A stretch of DNA of 64,000 nucleotides from NCBI GenBank assembly GCA_902779455.1, contig CACZBS010000009.1, forward strand, positions 1 through 64,000. Direction: 5' to 3'. This document shows, one piece after another, positions 1-17,016 of this stretch. The position numbers were made by a program, and so were the translations under genes. The notes below the pieces were generated by a model. It did not search any database, had not been told where the DNA came from, and was given only the letters and a program-made list of their open reading frames with translations. Positions within the stretch are counted from its first letter, which is position 1; every line of letters begins with the position of its first letter. This stretch comes from an uncultured Prevotellaceae bacterium (GTDB lineage: Bacteria; Bacteroidota; Bacteroidia; Bacteroidales; Bacteroidaceae).

Positions 1-1
1 A

Positions 2-442
2 ATGGCTAAAGAAGTTGCTGGATTAATCAAATTACAGATTAAAGGTGGCGCTGCGAATCCCTCTCCTCCCGTAGGACCTGCTCTGGGTTCGAAGGGTATC
101 AATATCATGGGATTCTGCAAAGAGTTCAACGCCAGAACCCAGGATAAGGCAGGCAAGATTCTTCCTGTCGTTATCACTTACTATGCCGATAAGTCGTTCA
201 GCTTTGTTGTCAAGACTCCTCCCGCAGCTGTCCAGCTGCTTGAGGCTGCAAAGGTGAAGGGCGGTTCCTCTGAGCCTAACCGCAAGAAGGTGGCCAGCGT
301 GACCTGGGATCAGGTGCGTGCCATCGCCGAGGACAAGATGCCCGACCTTAACTGCTTCACGATCGAGTCAGCCATGAAGCTGATTGCCGGAACGGCTCGT
401 AGCATGGGTATCACTGTACAAGGGGAGTTCCCTGGTAAATAA
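2..442 (+). CDS. rplK: 50S ribosomal protein L11
   Basis: Ribosomal protein L11 binds 23S rRNA in the GTPase-associated centre together with L10 and L7/L12. The 146-aa product is full length for the family. It shows the N-terminal domain with the proline-rich [19 protein letters not shown] stretch (residues about 20-40) and the C-terminal rRNA-binding domain ending in [10 protein letters not shown]. The ATG lies at the second base of the window, so everything upstream (usually nusG and secE) is cut off. It is the first gene of the L11-L1-L10-L7/L12-rpoBC cluster and is separated from rplA by 25 bp. Confidence 0.98.
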   Translation: MAKEVAGLIKLQIKGGAANPSPPVGPALGSKGINIMGFCKEFNARTQDKAGKILPVVITYYADKSFSFVVKTPPAAVQLLEAAKVKGGSSEPNRKKVASVTWDQVRAIAEDKMPDLNCFTIESAMKLIAGTARSMGITVQGEFPGK

Positions 443-467
443 CAATAACTTCAATTTTTAAAGAACA

Positions 468-1160
468 ATGAGTAAACTGACAAAAAATCAGAAGTTGGTA
501 GCTGATAAGATTGAAGCAGGGAAAGCATACACCTTGAAAGAGGCCTCGGAGCTGGTGAAGGCTATCACCACCACCAAGTTTGAGGCATCTGTTGATATCG
601 ATGTTCGTCTGGGTGTTGACCCGCGTAAGGCTAACCAGATGGTGCGTGGCGTTGTGTCGCTGCCCAACGGTACTGGTAAGGTCACGCGTGTGCTCGCTCT
701 CTGTACTCCTGATCAGGAGGCTGCCGCTAAGGAAGCTGGTGCCGACTATGTTGGTCTCGACGAGTATATCGAGAAGATCAAAGGTGGTTGGACTGATGTT
801 GATGTGATTATCACGATGCCCTCCTGCATGGGTAAGCTGGGTCCCTTGGGCCGTATCCTCGGTCCCCGTGGTCTGATGCCTAACCCCAAGAGTGGCACTG
901 TTACTATGGACGTTGCTAAGGCAGTGAAGGAAGTCAAGCAGGGTAAGATTGACTTCAAGGTGGATAAGACCGGTATCGTTCACACTTCGATCGGTAAGGT
1001 CACGTTCACCCCGGAGCAGATCTTCGAGAATGCGAAGGAGTTCATCCAGACCATTATCAAGCTGAAGCCTGCTGCCGCAAAGGGTACATACATCAAGAGT
1101 ATCTTTGTTTCAAGCACTATGAGTAAGGGTATCAAGGTTGATCCTAAATCAGTTGAATAA
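468..1160 (+). CDS. rplA: 50S ribosomal protein L1
   Basis: Ribosomal protein L1 forms the mobile L1 stalk that helps release E-site tRNA. In other bacteria it also represses the L11-L1 mRNA; no such operator was identified here. The 230-aa length is normal. The family signature is seen around residues 115-145 ([19 protein letters not shown] followed by [11 protein letters not shown]). The gene lies between rplK and rplJ with short gaps (25 and 20 bp), consistent with one transcript. Confidence 0.98.
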   Translation: MSKLTKNQKLVADKIEAGKAYTLKEASELVKAITTTKFEASVDIDVRLGVDPRKANQMVRGVVSLPNGTGKVTRVLALCTPDQEAAAKEAGADYVGLDEYIEKIKGGWTDVDVIITMPSCMGKLGPLGRILGPRGLMPNPKSGTVTMDVAKAVKEVKQGKIDFKVDKTGIVHTSIGKVTFTPEQIFENAKEFIQTIIKLKPAAAKGTYIKSIFVSSTMSKGIKVDPKSVE

Positions 1161-1180
1161 CTCGCTAAAAGATTAGACAA

Positions 1181-1702
1181 ATGAAAAAGGAATTAAAAGA
1201 TACTATTATCGTAGAACTTGGAGAGAAACTGAAGCAGTATCCTCATTTCTATCTGGTCGACCTGACCGGATTGGACGCCGCGAAGACTAGCGAACTGCGC
1301 CGCCAGTGCTTCAAGAACGAGATCAAGCTTCTCGTCGTGAAGAACAAGCTGCTGCACAAGGCCTTCGAAGGTTCTGAGATTGACTTCACTCCGCTGTATG
1401 ATTGCCTGAAGGGCAACACTGCCATGATGTTCACCCAGGTGGCTAACGCCCCTGCCAAGCTGCTGAAGGACTATAAGACCAAGAAGCAGGAGATTCCTGC
1501 CCTGAAGGGTGCTTATGCTGAAGAGAGCTTCTTCGTCGGAGCTGACAAGCTTGACGAACTGGTGGCCATCAAGAGCAAGAACGAACTTATCGCTGACGTT
1601 GTGGCTCTGCTGCAGTCGCCGATGAAGAACGTGATCTCCGGTCTGAACGCCGGTGGCAAGATCCATGGATTGCTTGACGCTATCGCTGAGCGTAACAAAT
1701 AA
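1181..1702 (+). CDS. rplJ: 50S ribosomal protein L10
   Basis: L10 anchors the L7/L12 dimers to the large subunit and with them forms the stalk that recruits translation factors. The 173-aa product has the N-terminal rRNA-binding domain (YLVDLTGLDAAKTSELRRQC, then VVKNKLLHKAF) and a C-terminal helix, ending in GLLDAIAERNK, that would bind L7/L12. It starts 20 bp after rplA and is followed after 49 bp of AT-rich sequence by rplL. Confidence 0.97.
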   Translation: MKKELKDTIIVELGEKLKQYPHFYLVDLTGLDAAKTSELRRQCFKNEIKLLVVKNKLLHKAFEGSEIDFTPLYDCLKGNTAMMFTQVANAPAKLLKDYKTKKQEIPALKGAYAEESFFVGADKLDELVAIKSKNELIADVVALLQSPMKNVISGLNAGGKIHGLLDAIAERNK

Positions 1703-1751
1703 GCGAACGATTAAACATTAACATTAAAAAACAATTAAAATTTTAAATAAA

Positions 1752-2132
1752 ATGGCAGATATCAAAGCTATTGCAGAAGAGTTGGTAAACCTTACTGTGA
1801 AAGAAGTTAACGAGTTGGCAACAGTCCTGAAGGACGAGTATGGAATTGAGCCTGCTGCTGCAGCCGTTGCAGTAGCTGCTGGCCCCGCCGCAGGTGGTGC
1901 TGCTGAGGCTGCTGAGGAGAAGACCTCGTTCGACGTGGTCCTGAAGTCGGCCGGTGCTGCTAAGCTCCAGGTTGTGAAGGCCGTGAAGGAGGCTTGTGGT
2001 CTGGGCCTGAAGGAAGCCAAGGATCTGGTTGACGGTGCTCCCGCTACTGTGAAGGAAGGCCTGTCGAAGGAAGAGGCTGAGAACCTGAAGAAGACCATCG
2101 AGGCCGCTGGCGCCGAGGTTGAGCTGAAGTAA
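1752..2132 (+). CDS. rplL: 50S ribosomal protein L7/L12
   Basis: L7/L12 is the multicopy acidic stalk protein that contacts elongation factors. The 126-aa sequence has the N-terminal dimerisation helix ([20 protein letters not shown]), an alanine-rich hinge at residues about 34-55, and the conserved C-terminal domain ([20 protein letters not shown]). Its stop codon is followed by a hairpin with a short T run at 2157-2193, placed where an attenuator between the ribosomal genes and rpoBC is expected. Confidence 0.98.
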   Translation: MADIKAIAEELVNLTVKEVNELATVLKDEYGIEPAAAAVAVAAGPAAGGAAEAAEEKTSFDVVLKSAGAAKLQVVKAVKEACGLGLKEAKDLVDGAPATVKEGLSKEEAENLKKTIEAAGAEVELK

Positions 2133-2154
2133 TCAGAAGCACAACAATAACTCT

Positions 2155-2193
2155 TTGGTTAGGGACTCTCAAGTAGAGGGTTCCTAACCTTTT
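2155..2193 (+). terminator. Attenuator-like hairpin between rplL and rpoB
   Basis: The arm GGTTAGG at 2157 pairs with CCTAACC ending at 2189, with further internal pairing and a TTTT run. It lies 25 bp after rplL and about 80 bp before rpoB. In many bacteria a partial terminator here sets the ribosomal protein to polymerase ratio; that role is inferred from position and shape. Confidence 0.7.
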
Positions 2194-2206
2194 CGTCTCT
2201 TTATCA

Positions 2207-2237
2207 CTAGATTTTCTAGACCGACTAGACAATCTAG
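2207..2237 (+). repeat. Cluster of four CTAG sites forming small inverted repeats
   Basis: CTAG occurs at 2207, 2216, 2225 and 2234. Neighbouring sites form two 13-bp inverted repeats (2207-2219 and 2225-2237), and the inner pair can pair with each other instead. The cluster lies between the attenuator hairpin and the rpoB start. Function unknown; it could be a protein site or an alternative RNA fold in the rpoB leader. Confidence 0.45.
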
Positions 2238-2275
2238 CTTATCTGGAACTTCCAGTATTCCCAAATTTCAATGAT

Positions 2276-6088
<3,813 letters not shown>

Positions 6089-6093
6089 AAAGG

Positions 6094-6167
6094 AAAAGTG
6101 AAGAGCGAAAAGTGAATAATTTGCTGCCGCCCTTCAATAGTAAATCGTAAATCCGTAAATCGTAAAT
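6094..6167 (+). repeat. Short tandem repeats in the rpoB-rpoC gap
   Basis: The sequence GAAAAGTGA occurs twice (about 6094-6117), followed by an array of the 7-bp unit CGTAAAT with small variations (6140-6167). The array ends a few bases before the rpoC ATG. It belongs to a pattern seen at other gene junctions in this window, where each site has its own heptamer. Confidence 0.6.
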
Positions 6168-6173
6168 TGAAAT

Positions 6174-10502
<4,329 letters not shown>

Positions 10503-10530
10503 TTCCCCAGACATCATCCTATATTGAAAT

Positions 10531-10584
10531 AAAAAGGCTGCAAGGCCCGCGAGTGAATCCGCGGAAGTCTTGCAGCTTTTTTTT
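10531..10584 (+). terminator. Rho-independent terminator after rpoC
   Basis: GCTGCAAG (10537-10544) pairs with CTTGCAGC (10569-10576). The stem is extended by an A run before and an eight-T run after it. It starts 29 bp after the rpoC stop and closes the ribosomal/polymerase operon. The loop holds a secondary small stem (CCGCG/CGCGG). Confidence 0.9.
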
Positions 10585-10648
10585 ATGGTTATCCTTCTCT
10601 TTTGTTGTGCCTTAATTTAGGGACGGCAGCAAACCGTTATCCCCATAA

Positions 10649-13600
10649 TCAGCGCCGTACAATCTTGCGCACACTGCCGTCGGACTGCCTGACCAACATA
10701 AGACCTTGGCGCTGTCGACTGATGTGGCGGCCCTGTAAGTCGTAGACGACTGAGTTCTCGGAAAGGGTACCCGTTTGGTTGATGCCGCTGTTGTACGAAC
10801 TGTTGATACTTATGTCGTCGACCATGATGAAGAACCCTTCGAGCGCCCGGCTGACATACTGCAGGGCCACGTAGACAACGGGCTCACCAGCGTAGTCATC
10901 GAGTGGCACACTTACCTGCTGCCAGTCTTGACTGAAAGGAACCTCACGGACGTCACCCACGGCCGTGAAACTGTCGAATGCGTCATCCGTCGTAGAGACG
11001 AGCACACGGTAGCGTTCGGGCAAGTTCCATCCTTCGTTCTTGAAACCTTTTACCCAGAAAGTCAGCACAGGCTGGTCGCCCAACGTTAGTTGTGGCGAGA
11101 CGAGCCATACGTCGCTCTCATGGTCACGCTTAGACGTACAATATGCTATTCCCAGCCTGCTGCCGCCGTGGGGATAGCAACCAGAGGCCTCAGGCAACAT
11201 CTCAGGCGTGGCTCTCAACGGATTGAAGGCGATGAAGCCCACGCTCATGCCTTTCAGTGCATAGTCGTAGAAAGCCCATCCGTCGGTGCCCATGTTGAGG
11301 CGGTCTTCCGACCACCAACGTGGGTTGAAATCGTGCCCGTAGTCGAAATCGTTGCAACTCTCAAAGTCGATGGTATAGGGGCTCAGAATTTCCCGTGACG
11401 TCAGCTGAATAGTAGCCTTGTCATTTTGCGGATGCTCGTCACCGTAAAGTCGGGTCCTGGCCTCTACATCGTAGGTGCCCGGCTTACTGAGGTCAAAGAC
11501 AAAGGTAAGTGTCTTTTCCTCATGTGGAAGGAGACTTACGGTTTGTTCGCTGACAGAGTTTCCTGCACGACATTCGACCGCCATCTGGTCGATGGTCATA
11601 ACGCCATAGTTGCGCACGACGACATCTACCTCGGTTGATTCGGTAAAGATTGCACTACTATTCACCGGGCGACTGAAAGCAACTACACCGGCGTCGCGTG
11701 ACCAGGCGTCGGCTCCGTGCCCAAAGTGGGCTCTGACTGCCAGTGCGCCACCCCCTTCGATCGGTCGGAGTCGGCCGTCAGACATTCGCTCATAAAACAG
11801 CCGGTATTCAGTATCGTAATCGATGCCGACGCCCAGATTGTTCCATGTCATCTGGTGAACCTCGACGAAGTAGGCGCCAGGCTCCAGAATCATGGGCGGT
11901 GGCGTAAATAGGCGTAAACCCTCGTCAGCACCACGCTCACACGTGGTATGCCAAAGACACCGGCCGACGGTCGTCCCTTCGTTTTCAAGGCAGTATATAG
12001 CAACACCCATATCACGCTGTCGGTAGTAGCCGTCGTAAGCCATGCCCACGGCGATGGAGGTCAGCGTATCGCGAGTGGACAGCGTGAAGATATTGCCGAA
12101 GCGCGTCTCCTGACCAGAGCCTACGCCATACTCGAATTTTGGCAACAGTTCAGTAGCAAAGACGGTGTCTGTTACGTGTATCGGTGGCATGCTCAGACTG
12201 TTGTCTGAAACAAAAGTTTCATCAATAGTCTCCACTGTGAAGCGTAGCCCATTCACAATGTCGCCTGTTGCTCGTGGAGGCAGGACGCCGCTTAGTTCCG
12301 CCCATAGGCTGTCGCCCGCATCAACCTGTCGTTCATGATTAGTAGTAAGGCAGACTTCATCGTCGATGTAGAGCGACGTGCTGAACTCACTGACGGCGGT
12401 ATATCCGTGATTGACGACACGCATGGCATGATGGCCCTCAGCTCTGTATTGTTCTTCGGGTATGTATGGCATCAGAGGCGTCTGGACCGTGAGCAACTGT
12501 AGGTCTGTGGGCAATATGGCGTAGACGTCGAGGTAATAGATGAAGAAGTTGTCCTCCTTCTCAGTGCCGTCTACGACTAATGCCAGTGTGTAGTCGCCTT
12601 CGTTGTCTATGGGCACCTTTATCTCTATTTCCTTTGCCTGAATGTCCACGAGCGTGTCTTCATATACGACAGGCCACTCCGTCAACGTCGTGCCCGCTTG
12701 GCCAAGACGAACGGTGAACCGCTTATTGGGCACCCATCCACCGGCTTTGTAGGCAAAGCGCAGCCGGATGTCGCCCTTGAGGTGCATGCAGGCGGAGCAG
12801 AGCGCGTTCTCCGGTCCTAGCTGGTCGGTGACGTGAGCGGCCCCCATAGGTTCATATTTCCAACAGTTGGAGCGCGATGTCCATGTAGGACTGACGTCCT
12901 CGCCGGTGCTGAAGTTGGTCTTGAAGGGCAGTTCTGTGACAGGAGCGATGTGGCGGAAGTTGAAGTTGATGGTGTCTGTTTCGGAGACCTCGTTCCTGGC
13001 TGTCACCGAGAGCGTGTGCCAACCTACGTCTGACAGGTCGGCATGCTGGTCAAACCACACCTGACAAACACCATCAACGGGCAGATTGACATTGTAGTCC
13101 TGTTCTGCATATGGGCCGCCGTCTATACTGAGAGCCAGAGTTTGCCGGACGGAGGTATCAGTGCCCTCATTGGCAATTTCGACGCCCACAGGCGTTTGGT
13201 CGGTTAGGTCGCAGTTGGCGTCGGGCAGCAGCAGACGTCGCACGGTGATAAGAGGTGCGAGTGTTAACGTGCCATGACCGAAACAGACATCGTCGAGAAT
13301 GAGGTTGTTGCCTCGTGATGTACAGTGGAACCCCAGTCGATAATCACCCTCGACAGGGATATCGAAGTTGACCACCTTCCGACGCCAGGATTGCGACATG
13401 ACGCTATCCTTGGCAACAACGTTCAGCAACTTGACGTCCGTAGTTTCTTGACCAAAACAAAGCTCGAAGGTCTCCCATGTGTCGTTGCGAATGGAGCGCA
13501 CATAGAACGAGGCGTAATGGGCACCAGCCTCCAGATGGAATGTCTGCGACAAAAGATAGTCGTCGTTGCCGAAACCGCTCCATCCACAGTTCACGCAGCC

Positions 13601-13795
13601 TGATGCGTTGTCTGAGCCTGGCAGCCAGTCGTTCCACTGCCATGTGGAGTAGTCGCTATTAGCATTAACAACAGTCCACTCGCTTGCAAATACATCGCTG
13701 TCACTAAAGTCGCAGCAATAGAATGGCGTGGCAGGCTGTGCCTCGGCCAGGAGGCACAGCAACGCCGCAATAGAGGATAAGACAAGACGTTTCAT
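10649..13795 (-). CDS. Large secreted protein with choice-of-anchor-J-like domains and T9SS tail
   Basis: About 1048 aa, function unknown. The N-terminus (MKRLVLSSIAALLCLLAEAQ) is a signal peptide. Two regions rich in Trp/Asp with DDVCFG or VDDISI endings (about residues 25-180 and 810-1000) resemble MAM/choice-of-anchor-J jelly-roll domains. The middle contains CARDB-like beta-sandwich repeats. The C-terminus (VYDLQGRHIS...VRKIVRR) matches the sorting tails of T9SS cargo, so it is probably exported across the outer membrane. I chose ATG at 13795; a GTG at 13804 would overlap the upstream stop by 4 bp. It is the second gene of a two-gene unit. Confidence 0.8.
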   Translation of the reverse strand: MKRLVLSSIAALLCLLAEAQPATPFYCCDFSDSDVFASEWTVVNANSDYSTWQWNDWLPGSDNASGCVNCGWSGFGNDDYLLSQTFHLEAGAHYASFYVRSIRNDTWETFELCFGQETTDVKLLNVVAKDSVMSQSWRRKVVNFDIPVEGDYRLGFHCTSRGNNLILDDVCFGHGTLTLAPLITVRRLLLPDANCDLTDQTPVGVEIANEGTDTSVRQTLALSIDGGPYAEQDYNVNLPVDGVCQVWFDQHADLSDVGWHTLSVTARNEVSETDTINFNFRHIAPVTELPFKTNFSTGEDVSPTWTSRSNCWKYEPMGAAHVTDQLGPENALCSACMHLKGDIRLRFAYKAGGWVPNKRFTVRLGQAGTTLTEWPVVYEDTLVDIQAKEIEIKVPIDNEGDYTLALVVDGTEKEDNFFIYYLDVYAILPTDLQLLTVQTPLMPYIPEEQYRAEGHHAMRVVNHGYTAVSEFSTSLYIDDEVCLTTNHERQVDAGDSLWAELSGVLPPRATGDIVNGLRFTVETIDETFVSDNSLSMPPIHVTDTVFATELLPKFEYGVGSGQETRFGNIFTLSTRDTLTSIAVGMAYDGYYRQRDMGVAIYCLENEGTTVGRCLWHTTCERGADEGLRLFTPPPMILEPGAYFVEVHQMTWNNLGVGIDYDTEYRLFYERMSDGRLRPIEGGGALAVRAHFGHGADAWSRDAGVVAFSRPVNSSAIFTESTEVDVVVRNYGVMTIDQMAVECRAGNSVSEQTVSLLPHEEKTLTFVFDLSKPGTYDVEARTRLYGDEHPQNDKATIQLTSREILSPYTIDFESCNDFDYGHDFNPRWWSEDRLNMGTDGWAFYDYALKGMSVGFIAFNPLRATPEMLPEASGCYPHGGSRLGIAYCTSKRDHESDVWLVSPQLTLGDQPVLTFWVKGFKNEGWNLPERYRVLVSTTDDAFDSFTAVGDVREVPFSQDWQQVSVPLDDYAGEPVVYVALQYVSRALEGFFIMVDDISINSSYNSGINQTGTLSENSVVYDLQGRHISRQRQGLMLVRQSDGSVRKIVRR

Positions 13796-13800
13796 AGACC

Positions 13801-15393
13801 TCACTTTCTGATAATCTTACGGACCTCGCTGCCTTGCCGCTCGATCACGATACCCCGCATGTTTCTTATAGGACGTCCCGTCAGGTCATATCGTTCGGTT
13901 TCTGATGGTGCTGTGTCGACTTCGTTGATGCCAGTTGTTTTTTCGTATTCCTCATAGGCCTCGCTCTTCACCGCTATGCTGTAGGGGTTCAATTTGACGA
14001 TGTTTGAAATAGGTGATTCCCCCGACTCATAGGTGGCTGTCAGCCAGAAGCTGCAGTCTGGACCGCCTTCGTCGTAGATGGTCTGCCAATTCTCGTCCAT
14101 GTGATTGTTTTGGAACGTTGTGCGCATGAAGCTCACTTTGTTGGATGTCATTTCGTTGAAGTTGACGCCGGGATTGTTGAAAGAGTAGATGCCCTGCTGC
14201 TGCACCCACGAGCCGCCGTTGTCGCAGTAGAGGGTGTACTGGCTGATGGTAGAGGCCTCTTCCGGAACAGTCCAGCTGAAATAGACATTGTAGTTGAAGA
14301 CGGTGTATCCTGAACTGTAGATGGTGACATCGAGTTCCACCTTGTCAATGCTCAGGTTCTCCATGGCCACGTTGCCCTGATCCTTCACCTCGATAGTGTG
14401 GATGTCGGCTACATTCTGGCTGACACCATCGATGATGGCCACTACCACTACTTTATGTTCCCCGTCGAGCACGCCGTCAGAGGTGTACTCCGGCTCTGTG
14501 ACCGTAGCATGGGCACCATCAATGATTACGAGATAAGCGGTAGCACCTTCGATGGGCTGCCATGTGGCGCGTATCTTATTGCCGCTCAGACTTTCCAGGG
14601 CGACGCCCGTCACGCGTTTTGAGGCATCGGGGATGCCGTAGGTATAGCCCATGAACATCGGGTTGCCGCCGTAGCTGTACTGCGTCTTTACTTCTTTCAG
14701 TGTGCCGTCGGCATTGTACGTGTAGGTCTTTGTCCAGATGGCGGCATAGCTGCCCTCGCGGTATTCCTCCTGCGTTTCGGTCTGCATTTGCCCTTTCTCA
14801 TAGGTGTAGACCAGCCGCTGTTGCGGGGTGAACATGGTGGGGTCATCCCATGCCTGCATCAAGGTGACAGCGGTCAGCAGCAGCCCGTCAGCATCGTAGG
14901 TGTATTCGAAGTGGTTTTCATTGCCCAATGTGCCGTCGAAACTGATGTTCTTGCGGACGGTGTAGTTGCCGTGGGCGTCATACCCTTCGTAGACGTAGCC
15001 GGAGAGGTTGCCGTTGTTCTCCTGTTGCTCACGCAAGAGGTTGCCCTCGGCGTCGTAGGTATATTCGGTCACCTGGGCTGTGCCGCCAGACATCTTTGTC
15101 ATTTTGGCAACGCGGCCGTCGTCATCATAATCGAAAATAGAGAGGGTGCCTGGCGTAGTGGCACCGGGGTAGACCTCGAACTGCATCTTCAGGCGTCCGT
15201 CAGTATCGTAGTAGTAGTTTACGTCGTTACCGTTGGGCTGTGGCGTGTCGGTCGGCTCGTTCTGCATCGTAGCAGGGTTCCACTTCACGTAGGTGTAGTT
15301 CTCCACTTTCAGGAGCTTCGACTCCTGAGCCTTGGCGGTCATACCCAGCATACAGACTATGACCGTCATCGCTAAAGTAAAATACCTTTTCAT
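13801..15393 (-). CDS. YD-repeat-like secreted protein with T9SS tail
   Basis: 530 aa with a signal peptide (MKRYFTLAMTVIVCMLGMTAKA). Residues about 55-250 hold at least six degenerate YD/RHS-type repeats (YYYDTDGRL, FDYDDDGRV, YTYDAEGNL, YTYDADGLL, YTYNADGTL). A fibronectin-like stretch and a beta-rich domain follow. The tail YDLTGRPIRN...VRKIIRK is a T9SS-type C-terminal signal. YD repeats in other proteins build surface beta-cage or carbohydrate-contacting structures; the role here is unknown. It is the first gene of the pair with the downstream anchor-J protein and is divergent from the AraC-type regulator. Confidence 0.8.
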   Translation of the reverse strand: MKRYFTLAMTVIVCMLGMTAKAQESKLLKVENYTYVKWNPATMQNEPTDTPQPNGNDVNYYYDTDGRLKMQFEVYPGATTPGTLSIFDYDDDGRVAKMTKMSGGTAQVTEYTYDAEGNLLREQQENNGNLSGYVYEGYDAHGNYTVRKNISFDGTLGNENHFEYTYDADGLLLTAVTLMQAWDDPTMFTPQQRLVYTYEKGQMQTETQEEYREGSYAAIWTKTYTYNADGTLKEVKTQYSYGGNPMFMGYTYGIPDASKRVTGVALESLSGNKIRATWQPIEGATAYLVIIDGAHATVTEPEYTSDGVLDGEHKVVVVAIIDGVSQNVADIHTIEVKDQGNVAMENLSIDKVELDVTIYSSGYTVFNYNVYFSWTVPEEASTISQYTLYCDNGGSWVQQQGIYSFNNPGVNFNEMTSNKVSFMRTTFQNNHMDENWQTIYDEGGPDCSFWLTATYESGESPISNIVKLNPYSIAVKSEAYEEYEKTTGINEVDTAPSETERYDLTGRPIRNMRGIVIERQGSEVRKIIRK

Positions 15394-15493
15394 ACTCTTT
15401 CCTTTTTGATTAATAATAGATTTGCTTATGGGATAACTGTTCTTTGCAGCACTTATGGGCTAGACCGAATCAGGGCGCCTTTATTTATAAATA

Positions 15494-15501
15494 CAAAAAT
15501 A
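15494..15501 (-). promoter_or_regulatory. Possible -7 box for the secreted-protein pair
   Basis: TATTTTTG on the minus strand matches the Bacteroidetes -7 consensus TAnnTTTG and would give a leader of roughly 95 nt. No clear TTTG -33 box lies at the right distance, so this is a weak call. Confidence 0.35.
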
Positions 15502-15628
15502 TTATTTTTTAAGTGGAAGTGGTGTCTCCATTCTCGAAAAGGTGTGCAAAATCGGACAATTATGTGTTTTCTTTCGTCAAAAGGATACATTTTTCTTTTA
15601 TTCTCTTCCCATTCTCACTTTTTTTTCG

Positions 15629-15636
15629 TATTTTTG
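15629..15636 (+). promoter_or_regulatory. -7 promoter box for the AraC-type regulator
   Basis: TATTTTTG matches TAnnTTTG and lies 25 bp before the ATG at 15661. The -33 region is T-rich without a clean TTTG. Confidence 0.5.
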
Positions 15637-15660
15637 CAACAATAACTATATGTTACGTCT

Positions 15661-16812
15661 ATGATAGGTGAAATGCAGTTCACGGCCGTGATGTTGCTCT
15701 CGCTGATGGCACTGTCCCTATGGCTCCTGCTGCCTAATCGAGTATCGCAGAATCGTGTTACTAATCTCTCACGATGGCTGATGATTGGTGCCCTTGCCGT
15801 GCTGGTTATTCAGTTTGCGCTGCAGCACATCTTGGGGCTACGCCAGACGGGTGTAGTACAGGCTGCTATGCTTAATCTGCTGCTGTTCATTCCGGGCTCA
15901 GCCTTGTTGTCGCTGAGCGTGCTGAATCTGCAGCGCCAAGGACGACTGACGCGTATGGAGTGGTTTGTTGGTGTGCCTGTCTGGCTAATCTCCATAGCGC
16001 TGCTCTGCTGGGCTATCATCACTGACGGGCTGCCCTTCAAAGAAGTCTCGGAGCGACTGAAGTGGGCCGAGGTGACGGCAAGTTTGCTCTATTGTGCGAT
16101 GCAGCTGTACTATTGTCGTTTGCATCTGAAAGCTATTAAAAGCATGCAGTCAGCCCTGAACGATTATTCCGACCGCGACCACCGACAAATACTCGACTGG
16201 ATGCGATTCAGCGTTGTCGTGCTTGCTTTCATGATGATTATTGTCCCGCTCATAATCTTCGCTTCGGGTTGGCCGCTGTTAGTCTTTGCCCTTCTGCTTT
16301 TTGCCGGCATTTTCTGTCTTTGGTTTTGTTTTGTGTGCTATATCGTTTCTGGTGCAGCGATGTATGTCCGAGAGGCCGAAGAGAGTTCTCTTGAAGACCA
16401 GAAGAATCTGAACTCGCTCAAAGATAACTACGGAAGAGGGGACGGCGGGCGGCAGTTGTCGCCGAAGGCTTTCAGGCAAGTGAGTAATGCCGTCGACAAG
16501 TGGGTCGGCTCTGGTGCCTATCTGACGGCCGGCATTACCAGCCCTATGGCTGCCGCTGAAATGGGCATTCCCCGATATCAGCTGACGATGTGGCTGAAGT
16601 CCTCAGGCCACGAGTCGTTCTCGCAATGGATTAGCTCGCTGCGCATCGCCGAGGCTAAGCGCGTGCTCTCCGAGAATCCTGGTTGGACGAATGAGGCAGT
16701 TGCCGACCACTGCGGCTTCTCTCGCTCGTATTTCCAGAAGATCTTCAAGAAAGCGACAGGCCTCTCTCCTGCCGAGTTCGTCGAACGGGAGCAGCAGGGG
16801 CCTCGCTCTTAA
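15661..16812 (+). CDS. Membrane-anchored AraC-type transcriptional regulator
   Basis: 383 aa. The first about 230 residues hold six or seven hydrophobic segments (around residues 7-24, 37-58, 66-88, 100-120, 135-150, 180-200 and 203-228), so the protein is anchored in the inner membrane. Residues about 285-378 form an AraC-type double helix-turn-helix, with the hallmark second helix NEAVADHCGFSRSYFQKIFK and the ending GLSPAEFVE. The sensor part has no recognised ligand domain. It is divergent from the secreted-protein pair at 10.6-15.4 kb, which makes those genes candidate targets (inference). Confidence 0.85.
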   Translation: MIGEMQFTAVMLLSLMALSLWLLLPNRVSQNRVTNLSRWLMIGALAVLVIQFALQHILGLRQTGVVQAAMLNLLLFIPGSALLSLSVLNLQRQGRLTRMEWFVGVPVWLISIALLCWAIITDGLPFKEVSERLKWAEVTASLLYCAMQLYYCRLHLKAIKSMQSALNDYSDRDHRQILDWMRFSVVVLAFMMIIVPLIIFASGWPLLVFALLLFAGIFCLWFCFVCYIVSGAAMYVREAEESSLEDQKNLNSLKDNYGRGDGGRQLSPKAFRQVSNAVDKWVGSGAYLTAGITSPMAAAEMGIPRYQLTMWLKSSGHESFSQWISSLRIAEAKRVLSENPGWTNEAVADHCGFSRSYFQKIFKKATGLSPAEFVEREQQGPRS

Positions 16813-16930
16813 AAGGGAAAATCGTCCCTCTCTGAAGGAATTTGTCTGCCCTGTCGAGCCGTCGCGCCGGGCCAGGCCAGGAAGCCGTCAGTGCCCACTG
16901 CCAACGGGCAGACGGAGTTCGGCCCCTTGT

Positions 16931-16969
16931 AAAAAGGACGTGGCTCCTGTCCTGAGTCAAAGCGGTGCT
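16931..16969 (+). repeat. Left copy of the 39-bp direct repeat flanking the IS
   Basis: Identical to 18691-18729. The two copies abut the outer ends of the insertion sequence exactly, so this is read as the target-site duplication. It is far longer than the usual 2-12 bp. Confidence 0.9.
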
Positions 16970-17016
16970 CCTGACTTCGGCGATGCGTCACCCTGTTCGC
17001 ACGTGCGCCTGTTAAT

